DNA of 52,249 nucleotides from NCBI RefSeq assembly GCF_900460065.1, contig NZ_UAVD01000045.1, positions 1-52,249 of the forward strand, given 5' to 3'. Made by a program: the position numbers and the translations under genes. This document shows, in pieces, positions 30,739 to 39,897 of the stretch. Source of the stretch: Streptomyces griseus (lineage in GTDB: Bacteria > Actinomycetota > Actinomycetes > Streptomycetales > Streptomycetaceae). The notes beneath the pieces were generated by a model. The model saw only the letters and a list, made by a program, of their open reading frames with translations. It had not been told where the DNA came from and ran no database searches. Position 1 is the first letter of the stretch, and each line of letters starts with the position of its first letter.

Positions 30739-31707
30739 TCAGGAGCTTCCCGTCAGCCCCGCCACCAGCTCGTCCGCCGCGGCGTACGGATCCAGGGACC
30801 CCGCCACGATGCGCCCGGCCAGCGCGTGCAGCCTGCGGTCGCCGCGCAGATCGGCGATCCTCTCGCGGAGCGCGGTGACGGCGATCGTCTCGACCTCGCG
30901 CGCGGCGCGGGCGGTCCGGCGCTCGGCCAGCACGCCGTGCTCCTCCATCCAGGCCCGGTGCTTCTCCAGCGCCTCGACGACCTCGTCCGTGCCCTGGCCC
31001 CGGGCCGCGACCGTCTTCACGATCGGGGGGCGCCAGTCGCCGGGGCCCCGCGCCTCCCCCAGGCCGAGCATGTGGTTCAGCTCCCGGGCGGTGGCGTCCG
31101 CGCCGTCCCGGTCCGCCTTGTTGACCACGTAGACGTCGCCGATCTCCAGGATCCCGGCCTTGGCCGCCTGGATGCCGTCGCCCATGCCCGGGGCGAGCAG
31201 CACGACGGAGGTGTCGGCCTGGGAGGCGATCTCCACCTCGGACTGGCCGACGCCGACCGTCTCGACGAGGACCACGTCGCAGCCCGCCGCGTCCAGCACC
31301 CGGATCGCCTGCGGCGCGGACCAGGCGAGGCCGCCCAGGTGGCCCCGGGTCGCCATCGAGCGGATGTAGACGCCCGGGTCGGAGACGTGGTCCGCCATCC
31401 GGATCCGGTCGCCGAGCAGCGCCCCGCCGGAGAACGGCGAGGACGGGTCGACGGCGAGGACGCCGACCCGCTTCCCCGCCCGGCGGTAGGCGGAGACCAG
31501 GGCCGAGGTGGAGGTGGACTTGCCGACGCCGGGCGAGCCCGTGAGCCCGACGACGTAGGCGTGGCCGGCCAGCGGCGCCAGCGCGGCCATCACCTCCCGC
31601 AGCTGCGGGGACGCTCCCTCCACCAGCGAGATCAGCCGGGCCACCGCACGCGGCCTGCCTGCTCGCGCCTGCTCGACCAGCGTGGGGACGTCCACGTCCA
31701 CGTTCAC
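30739..31707 (-). CDS. meaB: Methylmalonyl-CoA mutase-associated GTPase
   Basis: A 322-residue G3E GTPase of the MeaB/ArgK family, which loads and protects B12-dependent acyl-CoA mutases. Motifs: Walker A GSPGVGKST (about 57-65), the base-binding DPSSPFSGGALLGDRIRM segment, switch DVVLVETVGVGQSE, and the guanine-specifying NKAD. Start GTG 31707 is the first residue before conserved sequence, with GGAG upstream; the Asp/Val-rich opening NVDVDV is unusual. It follows the thiolase by 58 bases in the same direction, separated by a short hairpin. The mutase it serves is not adjacent; icmA at 13.7-15.4 kb or a mutAB pair elsewhere are candidates. Confidence 0.92.
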   Translation of the reverse strand: MNVDVDVPTLVEQARAGRPRAVARLISLVEGASPQLREVMAALAPLAGHAYVVGLTGSPGVGKSTSTSALVSAYRRAGKRVGVLAVDPSSPFSGGALLGDRIRMADHVSDPGVYIRSMATRGHLGGLAWSAPQAIRVLDAAGCDVVLVETVGVGQSEVEIASQADTSVVLLAPGMGDGIQAAKAGILEIGDVYVVNKADRDGADATARELNHMLGLGEARGPGDWRPPIVKTVAARGQGTDEVVEALEKHRAWMEEHGVLAERRTARAAREVETIAVTALRERIADLRGDRRLHALAGRIVAGSLDPYAAADELVAGLTGSS

Positions 31708-31731
31708 CGCTCCGTATCTCTCGCTCTGCCC

Positions 31732-31750
31732 CGGGGCCCGTGCGGGCCCG
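31732..31750 (-). terminator. Short hairpin between thiolase and meaB
   Basis: GGGCCC (31734-31739) and GGGCCC (31744-31749) pair around GTGC, with outer CG pairs. It may attenuate read-through from the thiolase gene into meaB. Confidence 0.4.
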
Positions 31751-31765
31751 GAATCCGTACGCGTA

Positions 31766-32971
31766 CTACTTGCCCGGAACGCGGATGATCAGCGCGTCGC
31801 CCTGACCCCCGCCGCCGCACAGCGCGGCCGCGCCGGTGCCGCCGCCGCGCCGCTTCAGCTCCAGGGCCAGGTGCAGGACGATCCGGGCGCCGGACATCCC
31901 GATGGGGTGGCCGAGCGCGATGGCGCCGCCGTTGACGTTGACCTTCTCCGAGGTGACGCCCAGGTCCTTCATGGACTGGACGGCGACGGCCGCGAACGCC
32001 TCGTTGATCTCGATCAGGTCGAGGTCCTCGACGCCGAGGCCGTCCTTCTTCAGGGCGTGCCGGATGGCGTTGGAGGGCTGTGACTGGAGGGAGTTGTCGG
32101 GGCCCGCGACGTTTCCGTGGGCGCCGATCTCGGCGATCCAGTCGAGGCCCAGCTCCTCCGCCTTGGCCCTGCTCATCACGACGACCGCGGCGGCGCCGTC
32201 GGAGATCTGCGAGGAGGTGCCGGCGGTGATCGTGCCGTCCTTGGCGAAGGCCGGGCGCAGCTTGCCGAGGGTCTCCTCGGTCGTCTCGGCGCGGATCCCC
32301 TCGTCCTGGGAGAAGAGGACCGGGTCGCCCTTGCGCTGCGGGATCTCGACCGGGGTGATCTCGGCCTCGAAGAGACCGTTCTTCCGGGCGGCGGCGGCCC
32401 GCTGGTGGGACTGCGCGCCGATCGCGTCCTGGGAGGCGCGGTCGAGACCGAGGCGGCCGTTGTGCTTCTCGGTGGACTCTCCCATCGGGATGTTCTCGTA
32501 CGCGTCGGTGAGACCGTCGTACGCCATCGCGTCCAGCATCTCGATCGCGCCGTACTTGTGGCCCTCACGGGACTTGGGGAGCAGGTGCGGGGCGTTGGTC
32601 ATGGACTCCTGACCGCCCGCGACCACCACGTCGAACTCCCCGGCGCGGATGAGCTGGTCGGCCAGCGCGATGGCGTCGAGTCCGGACAGGCACACCTTGT
32701 TGACGGTGAGCGCGGGGACGTTCATCGGGATGCCGGCCTTGACCGCGGCCTGCCGGGCGGGCATCTGGCCGGCGCCGGCCGTGAGCACCTGACCCATGAT
32801 CACGTACTGGACCTGGTCGCCGCCGATGCCGGCCCGGTCCAGGGCGGCCTTGATGGCGAAGCCGCCGAGGTCGGCGCCGGAGAAGCTCTTGAGGGAGCCG
32901 AGCAGGCGGCCCATGGGCGTCCGGGCGCCCGCGACGATCACTGAGGTGGTGGTACCGGTCGTTGCTGGCAT
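31766..32971 (-). CDS. Acetyl-CoA C-acetyltransferase (thiolase)
   Basis: Condenses two acetyl-CoA to acetoacetyl-CoA, or cleaves it. The 401-residue protein has the nucleophile C94 in VNKVCLSGLDA, NEAFA with the catalytic Asn, GHPIGMSGAR with the catalytic His, and the second Cys in LCGGGGQGDA. The length and motifs fit biosynthetic thiolases (PhaA/AtoB type). Start: ATG 32971 with AAGGGG eight bases upstream; the GTG at 32977 is too close to that site. A candidate -10 TACATT lies on the minus strand at 33015-33020. It is divergent from mce and upstream of meaB, so the cluster links acetoacetyl-CoA, methylmalonyl-CoA and B12 enzymes, as in the ethylmalonyl-CoA pathway. Confidence 0.93.
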   Translation of the reverse strand: MPATTGTTTSVIVAGARTPMGRLLGSLKSFSGADLGGFAIKAALDRAGIGGDQVQYVIMGQVLTAGAGQMPARQAAVKAGIPMNVPALTVNKVCLSGLDAIALADQLIRAGEFDVVVAGGQESMTNAPHLLPKSREGHKYGAIEMLDAMAYDGLTDAYENIPMGESTEKHNGRLGLDRASQDAIGAQSHQRAAAARKNGLFEAEITPVEIPQRKGDPVLFSQDEGIRAETTEETLGKLRPAFAKDGTITAGTSSQISDGAAAVVVMSRAKAEELGLDWIAEIGAHGNVAGPDNSLQSQPSNAIRHALKKDGLGVEDLDLIEINEAFAAVAVQSMKDLGVTSEKVNVNGGAIALGHPIGMSGARIVLHLALELKRRGGGTGAAALCGGGGQGDALIIRVPGK

Positions 32972-33116
32972 GGGCACGGCCCCTTGGGATCGGATGTGAA
33001 CGAGGGTTTACCTGAATGTACTGAGAGCCATCGCGCCCGTCATCCGGCAACCGGTGTGACGGCGCGCACGTTGCGTAACCGTGGCGGGAGCGGCGCACGG
33101 GCTCCATGCTGATTCC

Positions 33117-33545
33117 ATGCTGACGCGAATCGATCACATCGGGATCGCCTGTTTCGACCTGGACAAGACCGTCGAGTTCTACCGTGCCACGTACGGCTTC
33201 GAGGTGTACCACTCGGAGATCAACGAGGAGCAGGGCGTCCGGGAGGCGATGCTCCGGATCAACGGGACCTCGGACGGCGGGGCCTCCTACCTCCAACTGC
33301 TGGAACCCACCCGGGAGGACTCCGCCGTGGGCAAGTGGCTGGCCAAGAACGGGGAGGGCGTGCACCACATCGCCTTCGGCACCGAGGACGTGGACGGGGA
33401 GGCCGCGGACATCCGCGAGAAGGGCGTGCGGGTGCTGTACGACGAGCCCAGGAAGGGGTCGATGGGGTCCCGGATCACGTTCCTGCACCCCAAGGACTGC
33501 CACGGCGTCCTCACCGAACTGGTCACGAGCGGGACGGAGCACTGA
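33117..33545 (+). CDS. mce: Methylmalonyl-CoA epimerase
   Basis: Interconverts the S and R forms of methylmalonyl-CoA, joining mutase and carboxylase reactions. The 142-residue VOC-fold protein has two beta-alpha-beta-beta-beta units with the metal ligands H7 (RIDHIGIA), H83/H84 (GVHHIAFG) and E134 (GVLTELV), and Q60 in the first unit. Start ATG 33117 is set by conserved sequence (LTRIDHIGIACFD); no convincing ribosome site precedes it. It stands divergent from the thiolase and ends at a GC hairpin. Confidence 0.93.
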   Translation: MLTRIDHIGIACFDLDKTVEFYRATYGFEVYHSEINEEQGVREAMLRINGTSDGGASYLQLLEPTREDSAVGKWLAKNGEGVHHIAFGTEDVDGEAADIREKGVRVLYDEPRKGSMGSRITFLHPKDCHGVLTELVTSGTEH

Positions 33546-33555
33546 CCACCGCATA

Positions 33556-33589
33556 CCCGGCCCGGTAGAGTGGGCGGTTCCGGGCCGGG
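33556..33589 (+). terminator. Hairpin after mce
   Basis: CCCGGCCCGG (33556-33565) pairs perfectly with CCGGGCCGGG (33580-33589) across a 14-base loop. It lies ten bases after the stop and separates mce from scy. Confidence 0.7.
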
Positions 33590-33686
33590 GCCGGGTCGGG
33601 GCCGCACCACGTCCTCGTCGTTTGTCTGTCACCATTCCCCGGGGACCGCTCTCCGGCGAGCAGCGCCGGAGAGTCACGACCAGGGT

Positions 33687-33765
33687 TGGGGTCTTCCCCC
33701 GCTCAGTGGGGCACCCCCTGCTCGAACGAAGTTGAGAGCTTGGGGACGAGTTGAGAGCTCGGGGA
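33687..33765. repeat. Streptomyces-type dispersed intergenic repeat with partial duplication
   Basis: The run TTGGGGTCTTCCCCCGCTC, a GGGGCACCCCCTGCTCGAAC segment and AAGTTGAGAGCTTGGGG matches a hairpin-forming repeat that I recall as frequent between Streptomyces genes. Its last 16 bases (33731-33746) are duplicated with one change at 33750-33765 (GTTGAGAGCTtGGGGA and GTTGAGAGCTcGGGGA). It ends about 16 bases before the scy GTG and contributes GGGGAAGG to its ribosome site. Confidence 0.6.
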
Positions 33766-33781
33766 AGGATGGGACCGCGCA

Positions 33782-36700
33782 GTGCGGGGCTACGAACGCC
33801 AGGAGAGCCACCGGGCTGAAGACGACCATCTCTCGCGGTTCGAAGCCGAGATGGACCGGCTGAGGACCGACCGGGAGAAGGCTGTCCAGCACGCCGAGGA
33901 CCTCGGATACCAGGTCGAGGTCTTGCGTGCGAAGCTGCACGAGGCCCGGCGCAATCTCGCGACCCGTCCCGCCTACGACAGCGCGGACATCGGCTACCAG
34001 GCCGAGCAGATGCTGCGGAACGCGCAGGTCCAGGCCGAGCAGATGCGCAGCGACGCCGAGCGCGAGCTGCGCGAGGCGCGCGCCCAGACGCAGCGGATCC
34101 TCCAGGAGCACGCCGAGCACCAGGCGCGTCTTCAGGCCGAGTTGCACACCGAGGCCGTCCAGCGCAGGCAGCGGCTCGACCAGGAGCTCGCGGAACGCCG
34201 GCAGACCGTCGAGTCGCACGTCAACGAGAACGTCGCCTGGGCCGAACAGCTGCGCGCCCGCACCGAGTCGCAGGCCCGCCGGCTGCTGGAGGAGTCCCGC
34301 GCCGAGGCCGAACAGGCGCTGGCCGCCGCCCGCGACGAGGCCGCCCGGCTGGCGGAGGAGACCCGCCGGCGCACCGGCTCGGAGGCCGAGAGCGCCAGGA
34401 CCGAGGCCGAAGCGATCCTGCTGCGCGCCCGCAAGGACGCCGAGCGGCTCCTGGGGGCCGCCTCCGCCCAGGCGCAGGAGGCCACCAGCCACGCGGAACA
34501 GCTGCGCTCCAGCACGGCCGCGGAGACCGACCAGACCCGGCAGCAGACCGCCGAGCTGAACCGGTCCGCCGAGCAGCGCCTCTCGGAGGCCGAGACCCGG
34601 CTGCGCGAGTCCCGCCTGGAGGCGGAGAAGCTCCTCTCCGAGGCGAAGGACGCCGCCGCCAAGCAGTTGGCCGCCGCCGAGTCGCAGAACGAACAGCGCA
34701 CCCGTACGGCCAAGTCGGAGATCGCCCGGCTGGTCGGCGAGGCCACCAAGAGCACCGAGGCGCTGAAGGAAGAGGCCGAGCAGGCGCTGGTGGACGCCCG
34801 CGCCGAGGCGGAGCGGCTGGTCGCCGAGGCGGGCGAGAAGGCCCGTACGGCCGCCGCCGAGGACGCCGCAGCCCAGCTGGCGAAGGCGGCCCGCAGCGCC
34901 GAGGAGGTGCTCACCAAGGCCTCCGAGGACGCCAGGTCGACGACGCGGGCGGCGGGCGAGGAGGCCGAGCGGATCCGCCGCGAGGCGGAGGCCGAGGCGG
35001 ACCGGCTGCGCGGCGAGGCCGCCGAGCAGGCCGACGAGCTCAAGGGCGCGGCCAAGGACGACACCAAGGAGTACCGGGCCAAGACGGTCGAGCTCCAGGA
35101 GGAGGCCCGCCGGCTGCGCGGCGAGGCCGAGACGCTGCGCTCCGAGGCGGTCGCCGAGGGCGAGCGGATCCGGGGCGAGGCCCGCCGCGAGGCGGTCCAG
35201 CAGCTGGAGGAGGGCGCCCGCACCGCCGAGGAGCTGCTCACCGAGGCCCGCTCCGACGCGGACGAGCTGCGCACCAAGGCGAACGGCGAGAGCGAGCGCA
35301 TCCGCGCCGAGGCCGCCGAGCGGGCCGCGGCCCTGCGCAAGCAGGCCGAGGAGACGCTGGAGCGCACCCGGGCCGAGGCCGACAGGCTGCGGGCCGAGGC
35401 CGAGGAGCAGGCGGAGGCCGTCACGGAGGCGGCCGAGCGGGCCGCGACCGAGCTGCGCGAGGAGACCGAGCGCGCCGTCGCCGCCCGGCAGGCCGAGGCC
35501 GCCGACGAGCTGACCCGGCTGGGCACCGAGGCCGAGTCCCGGCTCGCCGCCGCCGAGGAGGCGCTCGGCGAGGCCCGCGCCGAGGCCGAGCGGATCCGCC
35601 GCGAGACGAACGAGGAGGCGGACCGGCAGCGCGCGGAGGCCGCCGAGCGCGCGCGGACGCTGACCGAGCAGGCCGGGGCGGAGGCCGAGCGGCTGCGCGA
35701 CGAGGCCGCGGCCGACGCCGCCCAGTCCCGTGCCGAGGGCGAGAACGTCGCCGTACGGCTGCGGAGCGAGGCCACCGCCGAGGCGGAGCGGCTCAAGTCC
35801 GAGGCGCAGGAGAGCGCCGACCGGGTGCGCGCGGAGGCCGCGGCCGCCGCCGAGCGGGTCGCGACCGAGGCGGCCGAGGCGCTGACCGCCGCCCAGGAGG
35901 AGGCCACGCGGCGCCGCCGGGAGGCCGAGGAGATCCTCGGCGCGGCCCGGACCGAGGCGGAGCAGGAGCGCGAGCGGGCCCGCGAGCAGAGCGAGGAGCT
36001 GCTCGCCTCCGCGCGCAAGCGGGTCGAGGAGGCCCAGGCCGAGGCGGACCGGCTGGTCGAGGAGGCGGACGCCCGGGCGACCGAGCTGGTCGCGGCGGCC
36101 GAGCAGACGGCCCAGCAGGTACGGGACTCCGTCGCCGGTCTCCAGGAGCAGGCCGAGGAGGAGGTCGCCGGGCTGCGTTCGACGGCGGAGCACGTCGCGG
36201 AGCGCACCCGGAACGAGGCCCAGGAGGAGGCGGACCGGGTCCGCTCCGACGCGCACGCGGAGCGGGAGCGGGCCTCCGAGGACGCGATCCGGCTGCGGAG
36301 CGAGGCCAACGAGGAGGCGGCCCGTCTCCGGCAGGAGGCCCAAGAGGAGGCCGAGGCCGCGAAGGGGCTGGCCGAGCGGACGGTCTCCGACGCGATCGGC
36401 GAGTCGGAGCGGCTGCGCGCGGACACCTCCGAGTACAGCCAGCGGATGCGCACCGAGGCCTCCGACGCGCTGGCGTCGGCGGAGCAGGACGCGTCGAAGG
36501 CCCGCGCCGAGGCCCGCCAGGACGCCAACCGGATCCGTTCGGAGGCTGCGGCCCAGTCGGACCGGCTGATGGCCGAGGCGGCCAACGAGAGCGAACGCGT
36601 CCGCAACGAGGCGGCCCAGGCCTCGGAGCAGCTCGTCGTCGAGGCCACCACGGAGGCCAACCGCCGCCGGGCCGAGTCCACCGAGCAGGCGGACCGGATG

Positions 36701-37675
36701 CTCGCCGAGGCGACCGGCGAGTCCGAGCGGCTGCGCGCGGAGGCGGCCGAGCTGCTGGGCTCCGCGCAGGAGCAGGCCGCCCGCACCCACGAGGAGGCGG
36801 CACGGCTGCACGCGGAGGCCGAGTCGGCGTCCGAGGAGATGCGCTCGGAGGCCCGCCAGGAGGCGGACCGGCTGCTGGACGAGGCCCGCGAGGCGGCGGC
36901 CAAGCGCCGGGCGGACGCGGCCGAACAGGCGGACCAGCTCATCAACAAGGCGCGGGAAGAGGCGCTGCGTACGGCCACCGAGGCCGAGGGGCAGGCCGAC
37001 ACGATGGTCGGCGCGGCCCGCAAGGAGGCCGTGCGCATCACCTCGGAGGCGACCGTCGAGGGCAACACCCTGGTCGAGCGCGCCCGTACCGACGCGGACG
37101 AACTGCTGGTCGGGGCACGGCGCGACGCGACGGCGATCCGGGAGCGGGCCGAGGAGCTGCGGGCCCGGCTGGAGAGCGAGATCGAGGAGCTGCACGAGCG
37201 GGCCCGCCGGGAGACGTCCGAGCAGATGAAGACCGCCGGCGAGCGTGTCGACAACCTGATGAAGGCGGCGACCGAGCAGCGCGACGAGGCCGAGGCGAAG
37301 GCCAAGGAGCTGATGGCGGAGGCCAATTCGGAGGCGAGCAAGGTCCGTATCGCCGCGGTGAAACGGGCCGAGTCGCTGCTGAAGGAGGCCGAGACGAAGA
37401 AGGCCGGGCTGATCCGCGAGGCGGAGAAGCTGCGGGCCGACGCCGAGGCCGAGGCCAAACAGACCGTCGACGAGGGCAAGCGCGAGCTGGACGTCCTGGT
37501 GCGCAGGCGCGAGGACATCAATGCGGAGATCTCCCGTGTCCAGGACGTGCTGGAGGCGTTGGAGTCTTTCGAGGCTCCGACCGGGGGCGGGAAACCGGCC
37601 GGCGGTTCCGCGGGGGGCGCCAAGGCTCCGGCGGCGGCGGGCACGCGGTCGGGGGGCAAGTCGTCCGAGCGGTGA
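33782..37675 (+). CDS. scy: Long coiled-coil polarity protein
   Basis: A 1297-residue, almost wholly coiled-coil cytoskeletal protein. After a short N-terminal part (to about 60, with SRFEAEMDRLRTDREKAVQHAEDL in heptads), it runs in Ala/Glu/Arg-rich repeats such as EAERIRREAEAEADRLRGEA for over 1100 residues, ending in a Gly/Lys/Ala-rich tail (about 1265-1297). This is the unusual 51-residue repeat class described for Streptomyces Scy, which assembles the tip-organising centre with DivIVA and FilP and sets branch sites. Start GTG 33782 behind GGGGAAGG. It is followed by filP, as in S. coelicolor. The repeats create long false open frames on the other strand. Confidence 0.93.
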   Translation: MRGYERQESHRAEDDHLSRFEAEMDRLRTDREKAVQHAEDLGYQVEVLRAKLHEARRNLATRPAYDSADIGYQAEQMLRNAQVQAEQMRSDAERELREARAQTQRILQEHAEHQARLQAELHTEAVQRRQRLDQELAERRQTVESHVNENVAWAEQLRARTESQARRLLEESRAEAEQALAAARDEAARLAEETRRRTGSEAESARTEAEAILLRARKDAERLLGAASAQAQEATSHAEQLRSSTAAETDQTRQQTAELNRSAEQRLSEAETRLRESRLEAEKLLSEAKDAAAKQLAAAESQNEQRTRTAKSEIARLVGEATKSTEALKEEAEQALVDARAEAERLVAEAGEKARTAAAEDAAAQLAKAARSAEEVLTKASEDARSTTRAAGEEAERIRREAEAEADRLRGEAAEQADELKGAAKDDTKEYRAKTVELQEEARRLRGEAETLRSEAVAEGERIRGEARREAVQQLEEGARTAEELLTEARSDADELRTKANGESERIRAEAAERAAALRKQAEETLERTRAEADRLRAEAEEQAEAVTEAAERAATELREETERAVAARQAEAADELTRLGTEAESRLAAAEEALGEARAEAERIRRETNEEADRQRAEAAERARTLTEQAGAEAERLRDEAAADAAQSRAEGENVAVRLRSEATAEAERLKSEAQESADRVRAEAAAAAERVATEAAEALTAAQEEATRRRREAEEILGAARTEAEQERERAREQSEELLASARKRVEEAQAEADRLVEEADARATELVAAAEQTAQQVRDSVAGLQEQAEEEVAGLRSTAEHVAERTRNEAQEEADRVRSDAHAERERASEDAIRLRSEANEEAARLRQEAQEEAEAAKGLAERTVSDAIGESERLRADTSEYSQRMRTEASDALASAEQDASKARAEARQDANRIRSEAAAQSDRLMAEAANESERVRNEAAQASEQLVVEATTEANRRRAESTEQADRMLAEATGESERLRAEAAELLGSAQEQAARTHEEAARLHAEAESASEEMRSEARQEADRLLDEAREAAAKRRADAAEQADQLINKAREEALRTATEAEGQADTMVGAARKEAVRITSEATVEGNTLVERARTDADELLVGARRDATAIRERAEELRARLESEIEELHERARRETSEQMKTAGERVDNLMKAATEQRDEAEAKAKELMAEANSEASKVRIAAVKRAESLLKEAETKKAGLIREAEKLRADAEAEAKQTVDEGKRELDVLVRRREDINAEISRVQDVLEALESFEAPTGGGKPAGGSAGGAKAPAAAGTRSGGKSSER

Positions 37676-37859
37676 CCGATCCGCGATGTGCCGTGCTTCG
37701 TCATGGACATTCAAACCTTCGAGTGGCAAGCACTCGGGGGGTCAGCCACTCAAAAGGGGTGTCATTCTCCAGATCAAACCGGCATCTTCACGCTGACACG
37801 CCGCCATGGCCCCTAGGATTCCCTCTATCACCTCACCGGTCTCATTCGACAGGAACCTC

Positions 37860-38798
37860 ATGAGTGACCCTTCCTCCCCCTTCGGCTTCGAGCTCGTGCG
37901 ACGAGGCTACGACCGCGGTCAGGTGGACGACCGCATCACCAAGCTCGTCGCCGACCGTGACAGTGCCCTGGCCCGAATCACCTCTCTGGAAAAGCGCATC
38001 GAGGAGCTGCACCTCGAAACGCAGAACGCCCAGGCCCAGGTAAACGACGCCGAGCCGTCGTACGCCGGTCTCGGCGCCCGTGTCGAGAAGATTCTCCGCC
38101 TCGCCGAGGAGGAGGCCAAGGACCTGCGCGAGGAGGCCCGTCGGGCGGCCGAGCAGCACCGTGAGCTCGCCGAGTCGGCGGCCCAGCAGGTGCGCAACGA
38201 CGCCGAGTCGTTCGCCGCCGAGCGCAAGGCGAAGGCCGAGGACGAGGGCGTCCGCATCGTCGAGAAGGCCCAGGGCGAGGCGAACACGCTCCGCTCCGAC
38301 GCCCAGAAGGACGCCCAGCAGAAGCGCGAGGAGGCCGACGCCCTCTTCGAGGAGACCCGCGCCAAGGCCGCCCAGGCCGCGGCCGACTTCGAGACCAACC
38401 TCGCCAAGCGCCGCGAGCAGTCGGAGCGCGACCTCGCGTCCCGCCAGGCCAAGGCCGAGAAGCGTCTCGCCGAGATCGAGCACCGCGCCGAGCAGCTCCG
38501 CCTGGAGGCCGAGAAGCTCCGCACGGACGCCGAGCGCCGGGCCCGCCAGACGGTGGAGACCGCGCAGCGTCAGGCCGAGGACATCGTCGCCGACGCCAAC
38601 GCCAAGGCCGACCGGATCCGCAGCGAGTCGGAGCGCGAGCTCGCGGCACTCACCAACCGCCGCGACTCGATCAACGCTCAGCTGACCAACGTCCGCGAGA
38701 TGCTGGCGACGCTGACCGGCGCCGCCGTGGCCGCCGCCGGCTCCCCGGTGGAGGACGAGCCCGCGACCCGCGGTGTCCCGGCCCAGCAGACCCGCTGA
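37860..38798 (+). CDS. filP: Intermediate-filament-like coiled-coil protein
   Basis: A 312-residue cytoskeletal protein that forms filament networks behind the hyphal tip and stiffens the cell. Residues 1-60 resemble the DivIVA N-terminal motif (FGFELVRRGYDRGQVDDRI). From about 75 to 285 it is coiled coil of the same style as Scy (EEEAKDLREEARRAAEQH; AEKRLAEIEHRAEQL), with an Ala/Pro tail. Start ATG 37860 behind AGGA; a longer frame from ATG 37806 would add 18 residues unlike known FilP. A TAGGAT box at 37813-37818 is a possible own promoter. Spacing from scy is 184 bases, so it is probably transcribed separately. Confidence 0.93.
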   Translation: MSDPSSPFGFELVRRGYDRGQVDDRITKLVADRDSALARITSLEKRIEELHLETQNAQAQVNDAEPSYAGLGARVEKILRLAEEEAKDLREEARRAAEQHRELAESAAQQVRNDAESFAAERKAKAEDEGVRIVEKAQGEANTLRSDAQKDAQQKREEADALFEETRAKAAQAAADFETNLAKRREQSERDLASRQAKAEKRLAEIEHRAEQLRLEAEKLRTDAERRARQTVETAQRQAEDIVADANAKADRIRSESERELAALTNRRDSINAQLTNVREMLATLTGAAVAAAGSPVEDEPATRGVPAQQTR

Positions 38799-38824
38799 CC
38801 CCGGCGCGCGCAGTACCCCCGTGT

Positions 38825-38859
38825 GCGCCCGGTTCCGCCTTTGTGGTGGCGCCGGGCGC
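38825..38859 (+). terminator. Hairpin after filP
   Basis: GCGCCCGG (38825-38832) pairs with CCGGGCGC (38852-38859). It lies between filP and the ABC operon, just upstream of the TAGCGT box at 38870. Confidence 0.5.
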
Positions 38860-38869
38860 TCGGGCGATC

Positions 38870-38875
38870 TAGCGT
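38870..38875 (+). promoter_or_regulatory. -10 box TAGCGT of first ABC operon
   Basis: TAGCGT ends six bases before the ATG at 38882, with no ribosome site between them. A leaderless transcript is likely. Confidence 0.5.
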
Positions 38876-38881
38876 GAACGC

Positions 38882-39892
38882 ATGATCGAGCTCGAGGGAC
38901 TCACGAAACGTTTCGGCAGTAAGATCGCCGTCGATCATTTGTCGTGTCAGATCAGACCGGGCATCGTGACCGGCTTCCTCGGCCCGAACGGAGCGGGCAA
39001 GTCCACCACGATGCGGATGATGCTCGATCTCGACAACCCGACCAGCGGTACGGTGCGCATCGACGGCAAGCACTACCGCGAACTCCAGGAACCGCTGAAG
39101 TACATCGGGGCGCTCCTCGACGCCAAGGCGATGCACGGCGGCCGCAGCGCGTACAACAACCTGCTGTGCCTGGCGCAGAGCAACCGCATCCCGAGCAGCA
39201 GGGTCGACGAGGTTCTCGACATGGTCGGCCTGACCGCGGTGGCGAAGAAGAAGTCCAAGGGGTTCTCCCTCGGTATGGGCCAGCGGCTCGGCATCGCGTC
39301 CGCGCTGCTCGGCGACCCCGAGATCCTGATGTTCGACGAGCCGGTCAACGGACTGGACCCCGAGGGCATCCACTGGATCCGCAATCTGATGAAGGCGCTC
39401 GCGGCCGAGGGCCGGACGATCTTCGTCTCGTCCCACCTGATGAGCGAAATGGCCCTGACCGCCGACCACTTGATCGTGATCGGGCAGGGCAAGCTGCTCG
39501 CCGACACCTCGATGGCGGACTTCATCCACGAGAACTCCCGCAGTTACGCGCGGCTGCGCTCCCCGCAGCAGGAGCGGCTGCGCGACGTGCTGCACCAGGA
39601 GGGCTTCACCGCCGTCGAGACGGCGGGCGGCGTCCTGGAGATCGACGGCGCCACCACCGAGGAGCTGGGCGAGCTGGCCGCCCGGCACCAGGTGGTGCTG
39701 CACGAGCTGAGTTCCCAGCGGGCCTCGCTGGAGGAGGCGTTCATGCAGATGACCGCCGGTTCGGTGGAGTACCACGCCCATTCGGAACGGGACTTGGCGG
39801 TCGAACCACCCGCGGTGGGAGCCGGCTGGGGCGAGAACTGGAACAAGCCCGGCAGCACCGACCGCACCGGCACCGACGGCAAGGGGGCGTGA
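38882..39892 (+). CDS. ABC exporter ATP-binding protein, module 1
   Basis: A 336-residue ATPase that powers the adjacent permease. Walker A GPNGAGKST (34-42), Walker B ILMFDEP (148-154), D-loop GLDPEG and H-loop SSHLMSE are present; the signature motif is SLGMGQ (129-134) in place of LSGGQ, as in the BcrA/NatA-like group. A C-terminal domain of about 90 residues follows the ATPase. Start ATG 38882 (IELEGLTKRFG). It is the first of two closely similar ATPase-permease modules in tandem. The group exports peptides, antibiotics or lipids; the substrate here is unknown. Confidence 0.9.
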   Translation: MIELEGLTKRFGSKIAVDHLSCQIRPGIVTGFLGPNGAGKSTTMRMMLDLDNPTSGTVRIDGKHYRELQEPLKYIGALLDAKAMHGGRSAYNNLLCLAQSNRIPSSRVDEVLDMVGLTAVAKKKSKGFSLGMGQRLGIASALLGDPEILMFDEPVNGLDPEGIHWIRNLMKALAAEGRTIFVSSHLMSEMALTADHLIVIGQGKLLADTSMADFIHENSRSYARLRSPQQERLRDVLHQEGFTAVETAGGVLEIDGATTEELGELAARHQVVLHELSSQRASLEEAFMQMTAGSVEYHAHSERDLAVEPPAVGAGWGENWNKPGSTDRTGTDGKGA

Positions 39893-39897
39893 CGACC

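Noticed and set aside
33782..37675. CRISPR-like or tandem DNA repeat array within scy
   Set aside because: The repetition follows the protein heptad/51-mer pattern with varying codons, without constant direct repeats and unique spacers.
33674..37729. Very long open frames on the minus strand opposite scy (over 1100 codons in two frames)
   Set aside because: They mirror the GAG/GCC-rich coiled-coil repeat of scy; the predicted proteins are Leu/Gly or Ser/Ala low-complexity without start signals.
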